Below, one piece after another: positions 50,602-60,024 of a stretch of DNA of 64,000 bases. Made by a program: the position numbers and the translations under genes. The notes under the pieces are model-generated. The model saw only the letters and a list, made by a program, of their open reading frames with translations, did not search any database and was not told the origin of the DNA. Origin of the DNA: JABDIP01 sp965250245 (GTDB taxonomy: Bacteria; Pseudomonadota; Alphaproteobacteria; DSM-16000; Inquilinaceae); contig OZ252296.1 in the NCBI GenBank assembly GCA_965250245.1, forward strand, positions 2,232,001 through 2,296,000, in the 5' to 3' direction. Numbering within the stretch: position 1 is the stretch's first letter; every line of letters begins with the position of its first letter.

Positions 50602-51135
50602 GTGAACGAAGTGCTGGAATTCACCTACAGGGTCGACCGCGGGCGGTTGGTCCGGATGCTCTTGTTGACCGCGTTCGGAGCGGTCTTCCTCTCCTATTGC
50701 GCGTCAGCCAACGACCGGGGAATGACCCTGATCGACGTCGTCACCCTGCCGTCGAACCAAGCGACGGTCTTCATGTGGGTCATGGCGGCCGCGAATGGCT
50801 GGTTGGCGGTCTTGGCGCTTGTCAGCCTGGCCAAGGGCGTGGCCGGCCGGGACCACGTCATTCGCCTGACTGCGGACGAATTGACGGCGCCAAAGGGGTT
50901 CTTCTTCCGGAAACCGGTGACCGTGCCGTTGGATGGCATATCCAAGAAGCGGGTCCACTCCGGCATCGTCACACGATTCCTCAACCTGAAGACGGTCCGG
51001 GGGCGTCTCACCTTCAGCCGACAGGAAATCGGCCCCGCAGCATTCGATGCCTTGAACAGCGCCCTGGACGACCGGATCGGCGCGGCGCGGCATGGAATAG
51101 GACCGACCGTCAGAAATCGCCGCAGTGACGCATGA
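50602..51135 (+). CDS. hypothetical two-helix membrane protein with PH-like tail
   Basis: 177 residues from GTG 50602, chosen for its strong AAGGAAGGA ribosome site; the frame is open 66 bases further upstream. Two hydrophobic helices (about residues 15-33 LVRMLLLTAFGAVFLSYCAS and 55-80 FMWVMAAANGWLAVLALVSL) are followed by a strand-rich domain (VIRLTADELTAPKGFFFRKP, VPLDGISKKRV) reminiscent of bacterial PH-like domains in small membrane proteins. No firm family. Confidence 0.6.
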   Translation: MNEVLEFTYRVDRGRLVRMLLLTAFGAVFLSYCASANDRGMTLIDVVTLPSNQATVFMWVMAAANGWLAVLALVSLAKGVAGRDHVIRLTADELTAPKGFFFRKPVTVPLDGISKKRVHSGIVTRFLNLKTVRGRLTFSRQEIGPAAFDALNSALDDRIGAARHGIGPTVRNRRSDA

Positions 51136-51384
51136 TCTCGCCGATTCGGCAGTTCATTGGTTCGGCATCGACCTGAGCGGCAATCACGCCGGGTTCCAGG
51201 GGCGGGCGCGGATGGGATGCCGCGGCGATCTCCAGCACCACACGCCGCATGGCTTAGGCATTGTTCGCAGTCCCGTGCTATCGGCGTGTCGCACGGCGCC
51301 TTCGAGTCCATCGGCGTGGTAAAGCGAGTCCGGACAAGAAGTCAATTTCGGGTCCAGTCCAGCGAGTCCAGGGGGTGAATTTGA

Positions 51385-51831
51385 ATGGCTGTCTTGTACG
51401 AGTCGCTTGCGTCGCTCCGGATCGTGGGCGACAGCCTTGATCCCGGCGAAGTTACGAGGCTTCTTGGATGCGAGCCGACATCCAGTGGCATGAAGGGGTC
51501 GGGAAGGGTCGGCAACAAGACCGGACTCCGGACCACGATGAGGTCCGGAGCCTGGATGCTCGCTGCCGATGCGGCCCGTCCCGGCGACTTGGATGGCCAG
51601 GCCACGAAGATCCTTGGAAAGCTCAATCAGGACTTGGAGGTCTGGCGTTCCCTTTCTTCACGTTACACGGTCGAGCTCTTCTGCGGATTGATGATGAGTG
51701 AGGGCAGCGAAGGATTGGAGCTATCCTCAAATACGCTGAGTGAGCTTGGTTCCCGGGGCATCAAATTGAGCCTTTGCCTGTACGGCCCCTTGAGCGGCGA
51801 CAGAGAAGAGACGCCCCATCCAAACGGATAG
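51385..51831 (+). CDS. DUF4279 family protein
   Basis: 148 residues. DUF4279 features are SLASLRIVGDSLDPGEVTRL, LLGCEPTSS and RSGAWMLAADA, followed by ILGKLNQDLEVWRSLSSRYT. The function is unknown; the family is often found in variable gene neighbourhoods, sometimes near polymorphic toxins, where an immunity role has been suggested. The base composition here is visibly lower in GC than in most neighbours. The end converges with the next gene across about 40 bases that include a GC hairpin. Confidence 0.72.
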   Translation: MAVLYESLASLRIVGDSLDPGEVTRLLGCEPTSSGMKGSGRVGNKTGLRTTMRSGAWMLAADAARPGDLDGQATKILGKLNQDLEVWRSLSSRYTVELFCGLMMSEGSEGLELSSNTLSELGSRGIKLSLCLYGPLSGDREETPHPNG

Positions 51832-51868
51832 GGCGTCCTCCGATTCGGCGGATGGGTCTGCGATCTGT

Positions 51869-52462
51869 TCAGCGCTGGACCTGGAAGTAAGAGCCGTAAC
51901 GGTCGCGAAAGTACCATTGAAGGAATTGCAGCCACGCGCTTGGCTGCTGGAGGCCGGCTTCGCAATCGTCGCGCTGTCTTCTGCACTGATCCGCCATTTG
52001 ATTAGCCACCGCCGACATTGCGCTAACGGCTTCCGGCGGTGCCGTTGCGATCCTGTCTTGCAACTCGATCACAGGCGCCATGCATCTGGTGAACTCGACA
52101 TCGCAGTGATTTATGGGCAACTGCGGACGGAAAATGGACCACGGCCAGGCGAAATCGACCTCAAGGGGCCAACGTGTCTCGACCGCCGCAGTCGCCGTAC
52201 GGGTCGAGACGTGTCTGACATCGGCGGTTCCTCTGACCCGAAGTGTCACCCGCCTTTCGTCGATGCTGTGCTTCTCTACCGAACAGATATCGTCTCTTGC
52301 GACCTCAACATAGTCGTTGAGTTCGAGAGTGCTCCAGACTTTGATCTTTTCCTTGTCTTCAGTGCTTCCGACGTATCCGCTTATGGCTACGGCGGTCTCA
52401 CCCAATTCTTCCAATTCACGCACAAGTGGATCAGGATTTAGTAGCTTTTCATCAATTCCCAT
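51869..52462 (-). CDS. hypothetical protein
   Basis: 197 residues from ATG 52462, which has an AGGAGGC ribosome site. It is soluble, without a signal peptide. It starts with a short helical part (KLLNPDPLVRELEELGETAV), has a central strand-rich part (VEVARDDICSVEKHSIDERR, VTLRVRGTADVRHVST) and ends in a Cys/Trp-containing helix (PSAWLQFLQWYFRDRYGSYF). No family recognised. Composition is lower in GC than the core genes. With the DUF4279 gene it forms a convergent pair. Confidence 0.6.
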   Translation of the reverse strand: MGIDEKLLNPDPLVRELEELGETAVAISGYVGSTEDKEKIKVWSTLELNDYVEVARDDICSVEKHSIDERRVTLRVRGTADVRHVSTRTATAAVETRWPLEVDFAWPWSIFRPQLPINHCDVEFTRCMAPVIELQDRIATAPPEAVSAMSAVANQMADQCRRQRDDCEAGLQQPSAWLQFLQWYFRDRYGSYFQVQR

Positions 52463-52677
52463 CGGACGCCTCCTGCATTTCAGCACATTTGGCGATTACG
52501 AAAACTGAGCCGCCCGGCGATGTCTGCCCTTAGGACAGTCATCAATTTTATTTCACGCCGTCTCGCGTGGATTTTCAAGCCCGGGGGCCTTCTATGGCGC
52601 GCCAATGGAGCGAGCCCAGGCGGAGCTTGGTCGAGCCTTCGTCCGCGGACGGCAGACCTTGCTTGGCGGGTGGCGCG

Positions 52678-53064
52678 TTAGCTCTCGCAGGACAGCCCCA
52701 GCGCCGTCAGGCCCTCCTCCAGGTAGTCGCAGAGCAGGGGGATGCCGGTGAGGTACTCGGCCGTGTGGTTGTTGTGGGCGTCGCGGGCTTCGGAGACGGC
52801 GTCGGCCCACTGGTCGGTGGTGAAGCTGCCGCGGCCGAGCCAGGTGAGGGCGACCAGCTCGATCTGCTCGTCCCGGTTCAGCTCGCGGATGGCCGCGGTG
52901 AGCTCGTCGAAGGTCGGGTCGGCGGCGAAATCCTCCAGCACGTCGAGTTCGTCGTCGTCGGCCGGGTTGGCGCCGGGGTCGGGGGCGACCGGGTCGACCT
53001 TGACGTCGAATTCCCGCGCCTTGGCGATGATGTAGCAGACCTTGTCCGTGCTGAGGCTGTCCAC
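52678..53064 (-). CDS. DUF3775 family protein
   Basis: 128 residues, using GTG 53064 because a GAAGGAGGG ribosome site lies just ahead; earlier ATG codons at 53094 and 53085 sit upstream of that site. The sequence is acidic (DPGANPADDDELDVLEDF) and then has the DUF3775 core ELTAAIRELNRDEQIELVAL, TWLGRG, WADAVSEARDAHNNHTAEYL and LEEGLTALG. The function is not known. It is divergent from ppsA. Confidence 0.8.
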   Translation of the reverse strand: MDSLSTDKVCYIIAKAREFDVKVDPVAPDPGANPADDDELDVLEDFAADPTFDELTAAIRELNRDEQIELVALTWLGRGSFTTDQWADAVSEARDAHNNHTAEYLTGIPLLCDYLEEGLTALGLSCES

Positions 53065-53250
53065 GGCAATCCCTCCTTCTGGCATTGCCCGCATGGTGCT
53101 CCGGATGATGCGCCCGGTCCTTGAGGCAGGTCAAATCGACGCGCCGCGCCAGGGTTGATCCAGGTCATGGGAGGGGCGGGCGGACGCTGACATCCTCCGC
53201 CGCGGATCGCGAGAGCGACGCCCGCCAATGCCGCCCGAGAGGAGGACCCG

Positions 53251-55692
53251 ATGTCAGACCCCCGATACATCCGCTGGTTCGAGGAGCTCTCCATGGACGA
53301 CGTGCCGATCGTCGGCGGCAAGAACGCGTCCCTGGGCGAGATGTATCGCGAGCTGGCGCCGCTCGGCGTCAGCCTGCCGAACGGGTTCGCGGTCACCGCC
53401 GAGGCGTTCCGCACGGCGCTGACCGAGGCGGATGCCTGGGGCGAGCTGCACGGGCTGCTGGACGGCCTGGATAAGTCGGACGTGCGGGCGCTCGCTGCCG
53501 CCGGCCGGCGGGCGCGGGAGATCGTCTATGCCGCCGGGCTGACCGAGGCCATGCGCGACCAGATCCTGGAGGCCTGGCGCACGCTGGTGGCGGAATACGG
53601 CGAGGATCTGAGTGTGGCGGTGCGCAGCTCGGCGACGGCGGAGGACCTGCCGACCGCCAGCTTCGCCGGCCAGCACGACACCTATCTCAATGTCCATGGC
53701 GAGGAGATGCTGATCGACGCAGTGAAGCGCTGCAACGCCTCGCTGTTCACCGACCGGGCGATCTCCTACCGCATCGACCAGGGCTTCGACCATTTCAAGG
53801 TCGCGCTCTCGGCCTGTGTGATGAAGATGGTGCGCGCCGACCTCGCCTCCAGCGGAGTCATGTTCTCCATCGACACCGAGACCGGCTTCCGCGACTCGGT
53901 CTTCATCACCGGCGCCTACGGTCTGGGCGAGAACGTGGTGCAGGGCGCCGTCGACCCGGACGAGTTCTACGTGCACAAGCCGACCTTCGGCCAAGGCCAT
54001 CGCGCCGTGCTGCGCCGGGTGCTGGGCGACAAGGGCATCAAGATGGTCTACGCGCCGGGCCGCACCCGCGAGCCGGTGATCAACAAGCCCACGCCCAAGG
54101 CCGACCGCAGGCGCTTCTGCATCACCGACGACGAGGCGCTGACCCTGGCCGACTACGCCATCAAGATCGAGGACCATTACACGGCCCGGGCCGGCGAGCC
54201 GCGGCCGATGGACATCGAATGGGCCAAGGACGGGCTCGACGGTCGGCTCTACATCGTGCAGGCCCGGCCCGAGACCGTCGCCTCGCAGCAATCCGCCACG
54301 ACGTTGGAGGAATTCGTGCTGCAGGGCACCGGCGAAGTCCTGGCCACCGGCCGCGCCGTCGGCACCAAGATCGGCGCCGGCAAGGTCCGGGTGGTGGTCG
54401 ACACCGCGCATCTGCATGAGTTCGTGCCGGGCGAGATCCTGGTCGCGGACACCACCTCGCCGGACTGGGAACCGGTGATGAAGACGGCGGCGGCGGTGGT
54501 CACCAATCGCGGGGGGCGGACCTGTCACGCGGCCATCGTCGCCCGCGAGCTGGGAATCCCCGCCGTCGTCGGCGCCGAGCACGCCACCGAGGCGCTGACC
54601 ACCGGCGAGGAGGCCACGGTCTCCTGCGCGGAGGGCGATATCGGCCGCATCTATCACGGCGCGGTGCCCTACGAGGTGCAGACAACCGACCTCTCGGGGC
54701 TGGAGCAGCCGGCGACCCACATCATGCTGAACCTCGGCAACCCGGAGATCGCCTTCAAGACCAGCTTCCTGCCCAATGACGGGGTCGGGCTGGCGCGCAT
54801 GGAGTTCATCATCAACGAGTACATCAAGGCCCATCCCATGGCCCTGCTGTATCCGGACCGGGTGGCGGACCCGTCGGAACACGCGCGGGTCCTGGCCATG
54901 GTGGAGGGCTACGACCAGCCGGCCGATTTCTTCATCCAGCGCCTGTCGGAAGGGGTGGGCACCATTGCCGCGGCGTTCTATCCCAAGCCCGTCGTCGTCC
55001 GGTTGTCGGACTTCAAGAGCAACGAGTACGCCGCCCTGATCGGCGGCCGCGCCTTCGAGCCCGAGGAGGCCAATCCGATGATCGGCTTCCGCGGCGCCTC
55101 GCGCTACATCCACGACGCCTATCGCGAGGGCTTCGCCCTGGAATGCGCCGCCATGAAGCGGGTGCGCGACGAGATGGGGCTGACCAACCTGAAGCTCATG
55201 GTCCCATTCTGCCGTCGGCTGGACGAGGCCGACCGGGTGCTGGAAGTGATGGCGGAGAACGGCCTGACGCGCGGCGAGAACGGGTTGGAGATCTACGTCA
55301 TGTGCGAGATCCCCAACAACGTCATCCTGATCGACGAGTTCTCCAAGCGCTTCGACGGCTTCTCGATCGGCTCCAACGATTTGACCCAGCTCACCCTGGG
55401 CGTCGACCGGGATTCCGAGATGGTCGCCTTCGACTTCGACGAGCGCGACCCCGGCATGTTCGAGATGCTGCGCCTGGCCGTCGACGGCGCGAAACGCAAC
55501 GGCCGCCATTCCGGCATCTGCGGCCAGGCCCCGTCGGACTATCCGGAGGTGGCGCAGTTCCTGGTCCAGCACGGCATCGACAGCGTCAGCCTGACGCCGG
55601 ACAGCGTGCTCAGGACCATGGACGCGGTGCTGGAGATCGAGCGCGAGCAGGGCCGGGAACCGCGCGCCAAAGAGGCCCAGGCGGCGGAGTAG
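53251..55692 (+). CDS. ppsA: phosphoenolpyruvate synthase
   Basis: 813 residues; makes PEP from pyruvate, ATP and water for gluconeogenesis. The ATP-grasp-like N-terminal domain shows VGGKNASLGEM and VRSSATAEDLPTASFAGQ. The phosphohistidine domain has H426 in GGRTCHAAIVARELGIPAV, comparable to the catalytic His421 of E. coli. The C-terminal PEP/pyruvate TIM barrel has GVGLARMEFIINEYIKAHP, SNEYAALIGGRAFEPEEANP, FSIGSNDLTQLTLGVDRDS and NGRHSGICGQAPSDYPE. An AGAGGAGGA ribosome site precedes the ATG. It is isolated, with a divergent DUF3775 gene upstream. Confidence 0.96.
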   Translation: MSDPRYIRWFEELSMDDVPIVGGKNASLGEMYRELAPLGVSLPNGFAVTAEAFRTALTEADAWGELHGLLDGLDKSDVRALAAAGRRAREIVYAAGLTEAMRDQILEAWRTLVAEYGEDLSVAVRSSATAEDLPTASFAGQHDTYLNVHGEEMLIDAVKRCNASLFTDRAISYRIDQGFDHFKVALSACVMKMVRADLASSGVMFSIDTETGFRDSVFITGAYGLGENVVQGAVDPDEFYVHKPTFGQGHRAVLRRVLGDKGIKMVYAPGRTREPVINKPTPKADRRRFCITDDEALTLADYAIKIEDHYTARAGEPRPMDIEWAKDGLDGRLYIVQARPETVASQQSATTLEEFVLQGTGEVLATGRAVGTKIGAGKVRVVVDTAHLHEFVPGEILVADTTSPDWEPVMKTAAAVVTNRGGRTCHAAIVARELGIPAVVGAEHATEALTTGEEATVSCAEGDIGRIYHGAVPYEVQTTDLSGLEQPATHIMLNLGNPEIAFKTSFLPNDGVGLARMEFIINEYIKAHPMALLYPDRVADPSEHARVLAMVEGYDQPADFFIQRLSEGVGTIAAAFYPKPVVVRLSDFKSNEYAALIGGRAFEPEEANPMIGFRGASRYIHDAYREGFALECAAMKRVRDEMGLTNLKLMVPFCRRLDEADRVLEVMAENGLTRGENGLEIYVMCEIPNNVILIDEFSKRFDGFSIGSNDLTQLTLGVDRDSEMVAFDFDERDPGMFEMLRLAVDGAKRNGRHSGICGQAPSDYPEVAQFLVQHGIDSVSLTPDSVLRTMDAVLEIEREQGREPRAKEAQAAE

Positions 55693-55830
55693 GGACGGGC
55701 ACCGCGGCGGCGCTATCGGCCCTCCCATCCGCTGCCCAGCCGTGATATCCGGACGGTCGCGTTTCGACCACGACCATCCGAGTCCCGATGACCCAGACTG
55801 CGTGCCGGCGAGGCCCGCGCCGGCCTGACC

Positions 55831-56736
55831 GTGCCTGACGCCGCGCGGGTGACGCCCCGCCCGGCGACCGCCGCCATGCTGATGGTGCTGAGCTGCTCCC
55901 TGTTCGCCGCCGGCACCCTGCTGGCCAAGGTGCTGGGCCAGGACCTCTTTGGCGCGGCCCTGCACCCGCTTCAGGTCAGCGCCGGCCGCTTCTGCTTCGC
56001 CTTCCTGGCCGTGCTGCCCTTCGCACTCTGGCTGCGGCCCGGCTTTCGCGGCGCGGCCTGGTCGGTCCATGCCGGCCGATCGCTGTGCGGCTGGGCCGGC
56101 GTCAGCTGCCTGTTCGCCGCGGCGGCGGTGATGCCCCTGGCCGACGCGACGGCGCTGAGCTTCCTCAGCCCGCTCTTCACGATGATGTTGGCCATACCGC
56201 TGCTCGGAGAGCGGGTCGGCCCCTGGCGCTGGGCCGCCGTGGCCATCGGCCTCTGCGGTGCGATGATCCTGATGCGGCCGGGCAGTGGCGCGTTTCAGCC
56301 GGCAGCCCTGATCGCCCTGTCGGCCGCTGTACTGTTCGGGCTGGAGGCCGTCCTCATCAAGCGGCTCAGCGACCGGGAGCCGCCCATCCGCATCCTGGCC
56401 ATCAACAACGCGATCGGGGCGACCATATCGGCCAGCGCCGCCGCCTTCGTCTGGACTCCGCCGAGCCCGATGCAATGGCTGATTCTGGCCGGCATCGGGG
56501 TATCCATCGTCTCGGGCCAGGCCCTGTTCATCCAGTCGATGCGGCTGGCCGAGGCCAGCTTCGTCATCCCGTTCTTCTACGCGACGCTGGTCTTCGCCGC
56601 CCTCTATGACGTCGCGGTCTTCGGCGTGGTTCCGGCCGCGACCAGTGCGCTCGGCGCTGGCCTGATCATCGGCGCCGCCCTGCTTCAGGCCGCCCGGGAA
56701 CGCCGTCGCAAGGCGCCGGGACGGCCCGCCGGGTGA
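55831..56736 (+). CDS. EamA/DMT family transporter
   Basis: 301 residues from GTG 55831; ATG 55876 is a possible later start. About ten hydrophobic helices form two EamA repeats: for example AMLMVLSCSLFAAGTLLAKV, WAAVAIGLCGAMILMRPG, then LIALSAAVLFGLEAVLIKRL, FVIPFFYATLVFAALYDVAV and a closing GLIIGAALLQAARERRR. Members export metabolites such as amino acids; the substrate is unknown. It converges with the sugar-binding protein gene. Confidence 0.9.
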   Translation: MPDAARVTPRPATAAMLMVLSCSLFAAGTLLAKVLGQDLFGAALHPLQVSAGRFCFAFLAVLPFALWLRPGFRGAAWSVHAGRSLCGWAGVSCLFAAAAVMPLADATALSFLSPLFTMMLAIPLLGERVGPWRWAAVAIGLCGAMILMRPGSGAFQPAALIALSAAVLFGLEAVLIKRLSDREPPIRILAINNAIGATISASAAAFVWTPPSPMQWLILAGIGVSIVSGQALFIQSMRLAEASFVIPFFYATLVFAALYDVAVFGVVPAATSALGAGLIIGAALLQAARERRRKAPGRPAG

Positions 56737-56802
56737 CCGGCGGACCCTCTCACGGACATTTGGGCGTTGGCGGGCCGAAGCGGCGGCCGGTCGCGGTCCC
56801 CG

Positions 56803-58167
56803 CTACTTGATCGAGTCCCACTTGACCTGGATGGCCTCGGCGACATCTTCGGCGCTCTCGCCGCCGACATAGTCGATCATGCCGGTCCAGAACGAGCCGG
56901 CCCCGATGGCGCCGGGCATCAGATCCGATGCATCGAACCGGAAGACCGTCGCGTCCAGGATGATCTCGCCCTGCTTGCGGGCGATGTCGTTGACGTAGGT
57001 CTCCAGGTTCACGCCCTTGTGCGGCGTGAGGAAGCTGGCCTGCGCCATCCATAGCTCATGCGCCAGCGGCGTCGTCAGGAAATCGAAGAGCACGCGCGTG
57101 CCCTCGCTGTCATCCGTGATGGCCCACAGGGCGCCGGCGCCCAGGATCGGGTTGCCGAGATCTTCCGACTCGAATGAGGGGAAATAGAAGAAATCGGCAT
57201 CGAGGCCGAGCTCGATGTCCTCGGGAAAGAACGAGGTGATGAAGCTCGCCTGGCGGTGGAAATAGCATTTGGGCGGCACCGAGAAGAGGCCGCGCGGGCT
57301 GTCCCGGAAGTCGCCGGCCCCGACCGCCGCGGCACCGCCATCGACCCAGTCCGGATTGCGGGCGAAGGTCCCGAACACCTCGATGGCGTTGACGACGCGC
57401 GGGTCGTCGAAGGGGATGTCGTTGGTGACCCAGTCGTCATAGACCTCGACCGGCTGGGTGCGCAGCATCAGGTCCTCGATCCAGTCGGTCGCCGGCCAGC
57501 CGGTGGCGTCGCCGGACCCGAGACCGATGCACCAGGGTGCCTCGCCGCCGGCGGCGATCTCCTCCGACGTGGCAAGCAGCTCCTCCATCGTCGTGGGCAC
57601 GTCGAATCCGGCATCCTCCAGATTGTCCGGCGAGTACCAGACCAGGCTCTTCAGGTCGATCTTGTAGAAGAAGCCGAAGAATTGCGGCGTGCCGGACTGG
57701 TCCGGGAACGTCCCCAGATCGACCCAGGATGACCCGGCGGCGTAGTTCTCGCCCACCCAGTCGCGCAGATCGTCGCCGAGCGGCGCCAGCCCGCCCTGGG
57801 CCGCCAGGTCCGCCGCCAGCCCCGGCTGGGGAAAGGCGGCGATGTTCGGCGGGCTGCCGGCCTGGAAGTCGATCATGATCTGCTGCTCCATGCTGCCGGA
57901 GCCGGTGTAGACGACGTCGGCGCCGGTCGCCGCCTCGAAGGTCGCCAGCACGCTGTTGACCACGTCGCCTTCGGTGCCGCTCCAGGGGCCCATGATGGTG
58001 ATCGTCTGTCCGGCCAGGTCGATCGCCTGGAAGCGGTCGAGGGTGTCCCAATGGAACCGGTCGTCCTCGCCGATGGGGAAGACGATGTCCTCTGCCGACT
58101 GGGCCATCGCCGGGCCGCATGAGACGCCAAGAAGCAATGCTGCCGCTGACGGTGCCAGAATACGCAT
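56803..58167 (-). CDS. aglE: alpha-glucoside ABC transporter binding protein (AglE-like)
   Basis: 454 residues from ATG 58167, which has a GGGAGGGA ribosome site. The signal peptide is cleaved near A22 (CGPAMA-QSAED). It is a type I sugar-binding protein with TITIMGPWSGTEGDVVNSVL, GSMEQQIMIDFQAGSPPNIA and DFRDSPRGLFSVPPKCYFHR, closely recalling Rhizobium AglE, which binds trehalose, sucrose and maltose. It follows the alpha-glucosidase gene by 35 bases. The expected permease (aglF, aglG) and ATPase (aglK) genes do not follow: the next gene is a convergent EamA exporter. Confidence 0.88.
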   Translation of the reverse strand: MRILAPSAAALLLGVSCGPAMAQSAEDIVFPIGEDDRFHWDTLDRFQAIDLAGQTITIMGPWSGTEGDVVNSVLATFEAATGADVVYTGSGSMEQQIMIDFQAGSPPNIAAFPQPGLAADLAAQGGLAPLGDDLRDWVGENYAAGSSWVDLGTFPDQSGTPQFFGFFYKIDLKSLVWYSPDNLEDAGFDVPTTMEELLATSEEIAAGGEAPWCIGLGSGDATGWPATDWIEDLMLRTQPVEVYDDWVTNDIPFDDPRVVNAIEVFGTFARNPDWVDGGAAAVGAGDFRDSPRGLFSVPPKCYFHRQASFITSFFPEDIELGLDADFFYFPSFESEDLGNPILGAGALWAITDDSEGTRVLFDFLTTPLAHELWMAQASFLTPHKGVNLETYVNDIARKQGEIILDATVFRFDASDLMPGAIGAGSFWTGMIDYVGGESAEDVAEAIQVKWDSIK

Positions 58168-58202
58168 GGTCGAGATCCCTCCCTTTTCTTTGGTTCGCAA
58201 CG

Positions 58203-59891
58203 CTAGGCTGACCGGTCCTGCGCACCGCCGCCCTCGGCGATGACGGCAAAGGCCTCGAAGGGCTGCAGCGCGCAGGTCTCCGGCAAAGCGAATCGCGCGG
58301 TGACGTTGAAGACGAGGCATTGGCCCGAGATTCGGTAAGGCGATGGAATGCGGACCGTCGTCGCCTCGCCGGTGAAATTCGCGATCACCGCAAGGCGGAC
58401 CCCGTCGAGCTGGCGGACATACGCCACGACGCGCGGGTCGTCCTCGAGAAATGGCTCATAGCGACCATAGACGATGACCCGGTGCGCCTTGCGCAGGGCG
58501 ATGAGCTGGCGGTAATGCGCGAAAACCGAATCCGGGTCGTTCCGGCACGCCTGGACATTGATGGTTTCATGGTTCGGGTTGACGTCGATCCACGGCGTTC
58601 CGCTGGAGAAACCCGCATTCCGTCCGGCGGTCCACTGCATGGGCGTGCGCGCATTGTCGCGACTGACGGCCCGGGCGGATTCCAGGAAGTCCTCGATGTC
58701 GCCGGTCGGCGCGGTGGCGAGCGCGCGGTGCCGCGCCAGCGTCTCGACATCCCGATACTGGTCGATCGACGTGAAGCCGGCATTGGTCATGCCGATCTCC
58801 TCGCCCTGGTAGATGTAGGGCGTTCCGCGCATCAGGTGCAGGATGGTGGCGAGCATTTTTGCCGAGCGTTCACGATGCCGCCTGTCGGACCCCCATGCCG
58901 AGACGGCCCGCGGCAGGTCGTGATTGCTCCAGAACAGGGCGTTCCAGCCGTCCTCGGCCAGGGCCGCCTGCCATCGGTTGAGGGTCGTCTTCAGGGCGAC
59001 CGCGTCGGGCGGGCCGCAGCGCCATTTGCCGTGCGTCGCGTTCCAGCGCCCGGTCACATGCTCGAACTGGAAGACCATCGACAATTCCCGCCGGTCGCGG
59101 CCGGAGAACAGCAGCGCGTGGTCCGGCGTCGCGCCCCAGGCCTCTCCCACGGTCACCGTCCTGCGGCCCGCCAGGGTGCGCTCGTGCATCTCGTGCAGAT
59201 AGAAGTGAAGCGCGGGGCCGTTGTCGGTGACGCCCCGGTCGGGGTCCTTGCCGATCAGGTCGATCACATCCAGCCGGAACCCGGCGATCCCACGGTCCAG
59301 CCACCAGTTCATGATGGCGTGGATCTCGGACCGGACGGCGGTGTTGCTCCAGTTCAGATCCGGTTGTTCCGGCGCGAACAGGTGGAGGTAGTACTGCCCC
59401 GTCGCCGGGTCGAGGGTCCAGGCGGGGCCGCCGAAACAGGATTGCAGGGCGTTCGGCGGGCCGCCATCGGGGGCCGGATCGCGCCAGATGTAATAGTCCC
59501 GCCTGTCGTTGTCGCGGTCGCGGCGGGCGGTCTCGAACCAGGCGTGCCGATCCGAGGTGTGATTGACGGCCAGGTCCAGGAGGATGCCGATGCCGCGGCG
59601 GCGGGCCTGCTCCACCAGACGGTCGACATCCGCGATGGTGCCGTATTCGTCGGCGATCGCGCGGTAATCCGCGATGTCGTAGCCCATATCGGCCATCGGC
59701 GATCGGTAGACAGGCGACAGCCAGATCAGGTCGATCCCGAGATCCTGTAGATAATCGAGCTTGGATATGACTCCGGGCAGGTCGCCGATGCCGTCGCCAT
59801 TCGTGTCGCAGAAGCTGCGCGGGAAAATCTGATAGACCGTGGCGTCGTGCCACCACGCGTCCAGATCCGATTTCGAGGTCCCGTCGAACAC
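58203..59891 (-). CDS. aglA: GH13 alpha-glucosidase (AglA-like)
   Basis: 562 residues; cytoplasmic retaining glycosidase releasing glucose from imported alpha-glucosides. The catalytic triad is readable: D208 in GFRLDVIDL (nucleophile), E250 in TVTVGEAWG (acid/base) and D325 in FWSNHDLPR. Other GH13 motifs are YQIFPRSFCDTNGDGIGDL, DLAVNHTSDRHAWF and GTPYIYQGEEIGMTN. Sequence style fits oligo-1,6-glucosidase, trehalose-phosphate hydrolase or AglA; the AglE neighbour favours AglA. The gene is divergent from a LysR regulator 133 bases away. Confidence 0.92.
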   Translation of the reverse strand: MFDGTSKSDLDAWWHDATVYQIFPRSFCDTNGDGIGDLPGVISKLDYLQDLGIDLIWLSPVYRSPMADMGYDIADYRAIADEYGTIADVDRLVEQARRRGIGILLDLAVNHTSDRHAWFETARRDRDNDRRDYYIWRDPAPDGGPPNALQSCFGGPAWTLDPATGQYYLHLFAPEQPDLNWSNTAVRSEIHAIMNWWLDRGIAGFRLDVIDLIGKDPDRGVTDNGPALHFYLHEMHERTLAGRRTVTVGEAWGATPDHALLFSGRDRRELSMVFQFEHVTGRWNATHGKWRCGPPDAVALKTTLNRWQAALAEDGWNALFWSNHDLPRAVSAWGSDRRHRERSAKMLATILHLMRGTPYIYQGEEIGMTNAGFTSIDQYRDVETLARHRALATAPTGDIEDFLESARAVSRDNARTPMQWTAGRNAGFSSGTPWIDVNPNHETINVQACRNDPDSVFAHYRQLIALRKAHRVIVYGRYEPFLEDDPRVVAYVRQLDGVRLAVIANFTGEATTVRIPSPYRISGQCLVFNVTARFALPETCALQPFEAFAVIAEGGGAQDRSA

Positions 59892-60024
59892 GGATGTTCG
59901 CCTTGGTTGTCGCCCATGCGGCGCCTTGGTCCCGGACCTCCTAGCTGACTCGGATTTGGGTAGAAATGGAAATACAATCTGATCCCTGAATCATAAGTCA
60001 GGTTTATATCTCGGGGCGGCGCCT

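Noticed and set aside
53254..56475. 1073-codon open frame on the minus strand opposite ppsA and the EamA gene
   Set aside because: It spans two well-supported genes and the gap between them, has repetitive His/Arg/Gly/Asp composition without any domain, and is what codon-position bias produces opposite GC-rich genes.
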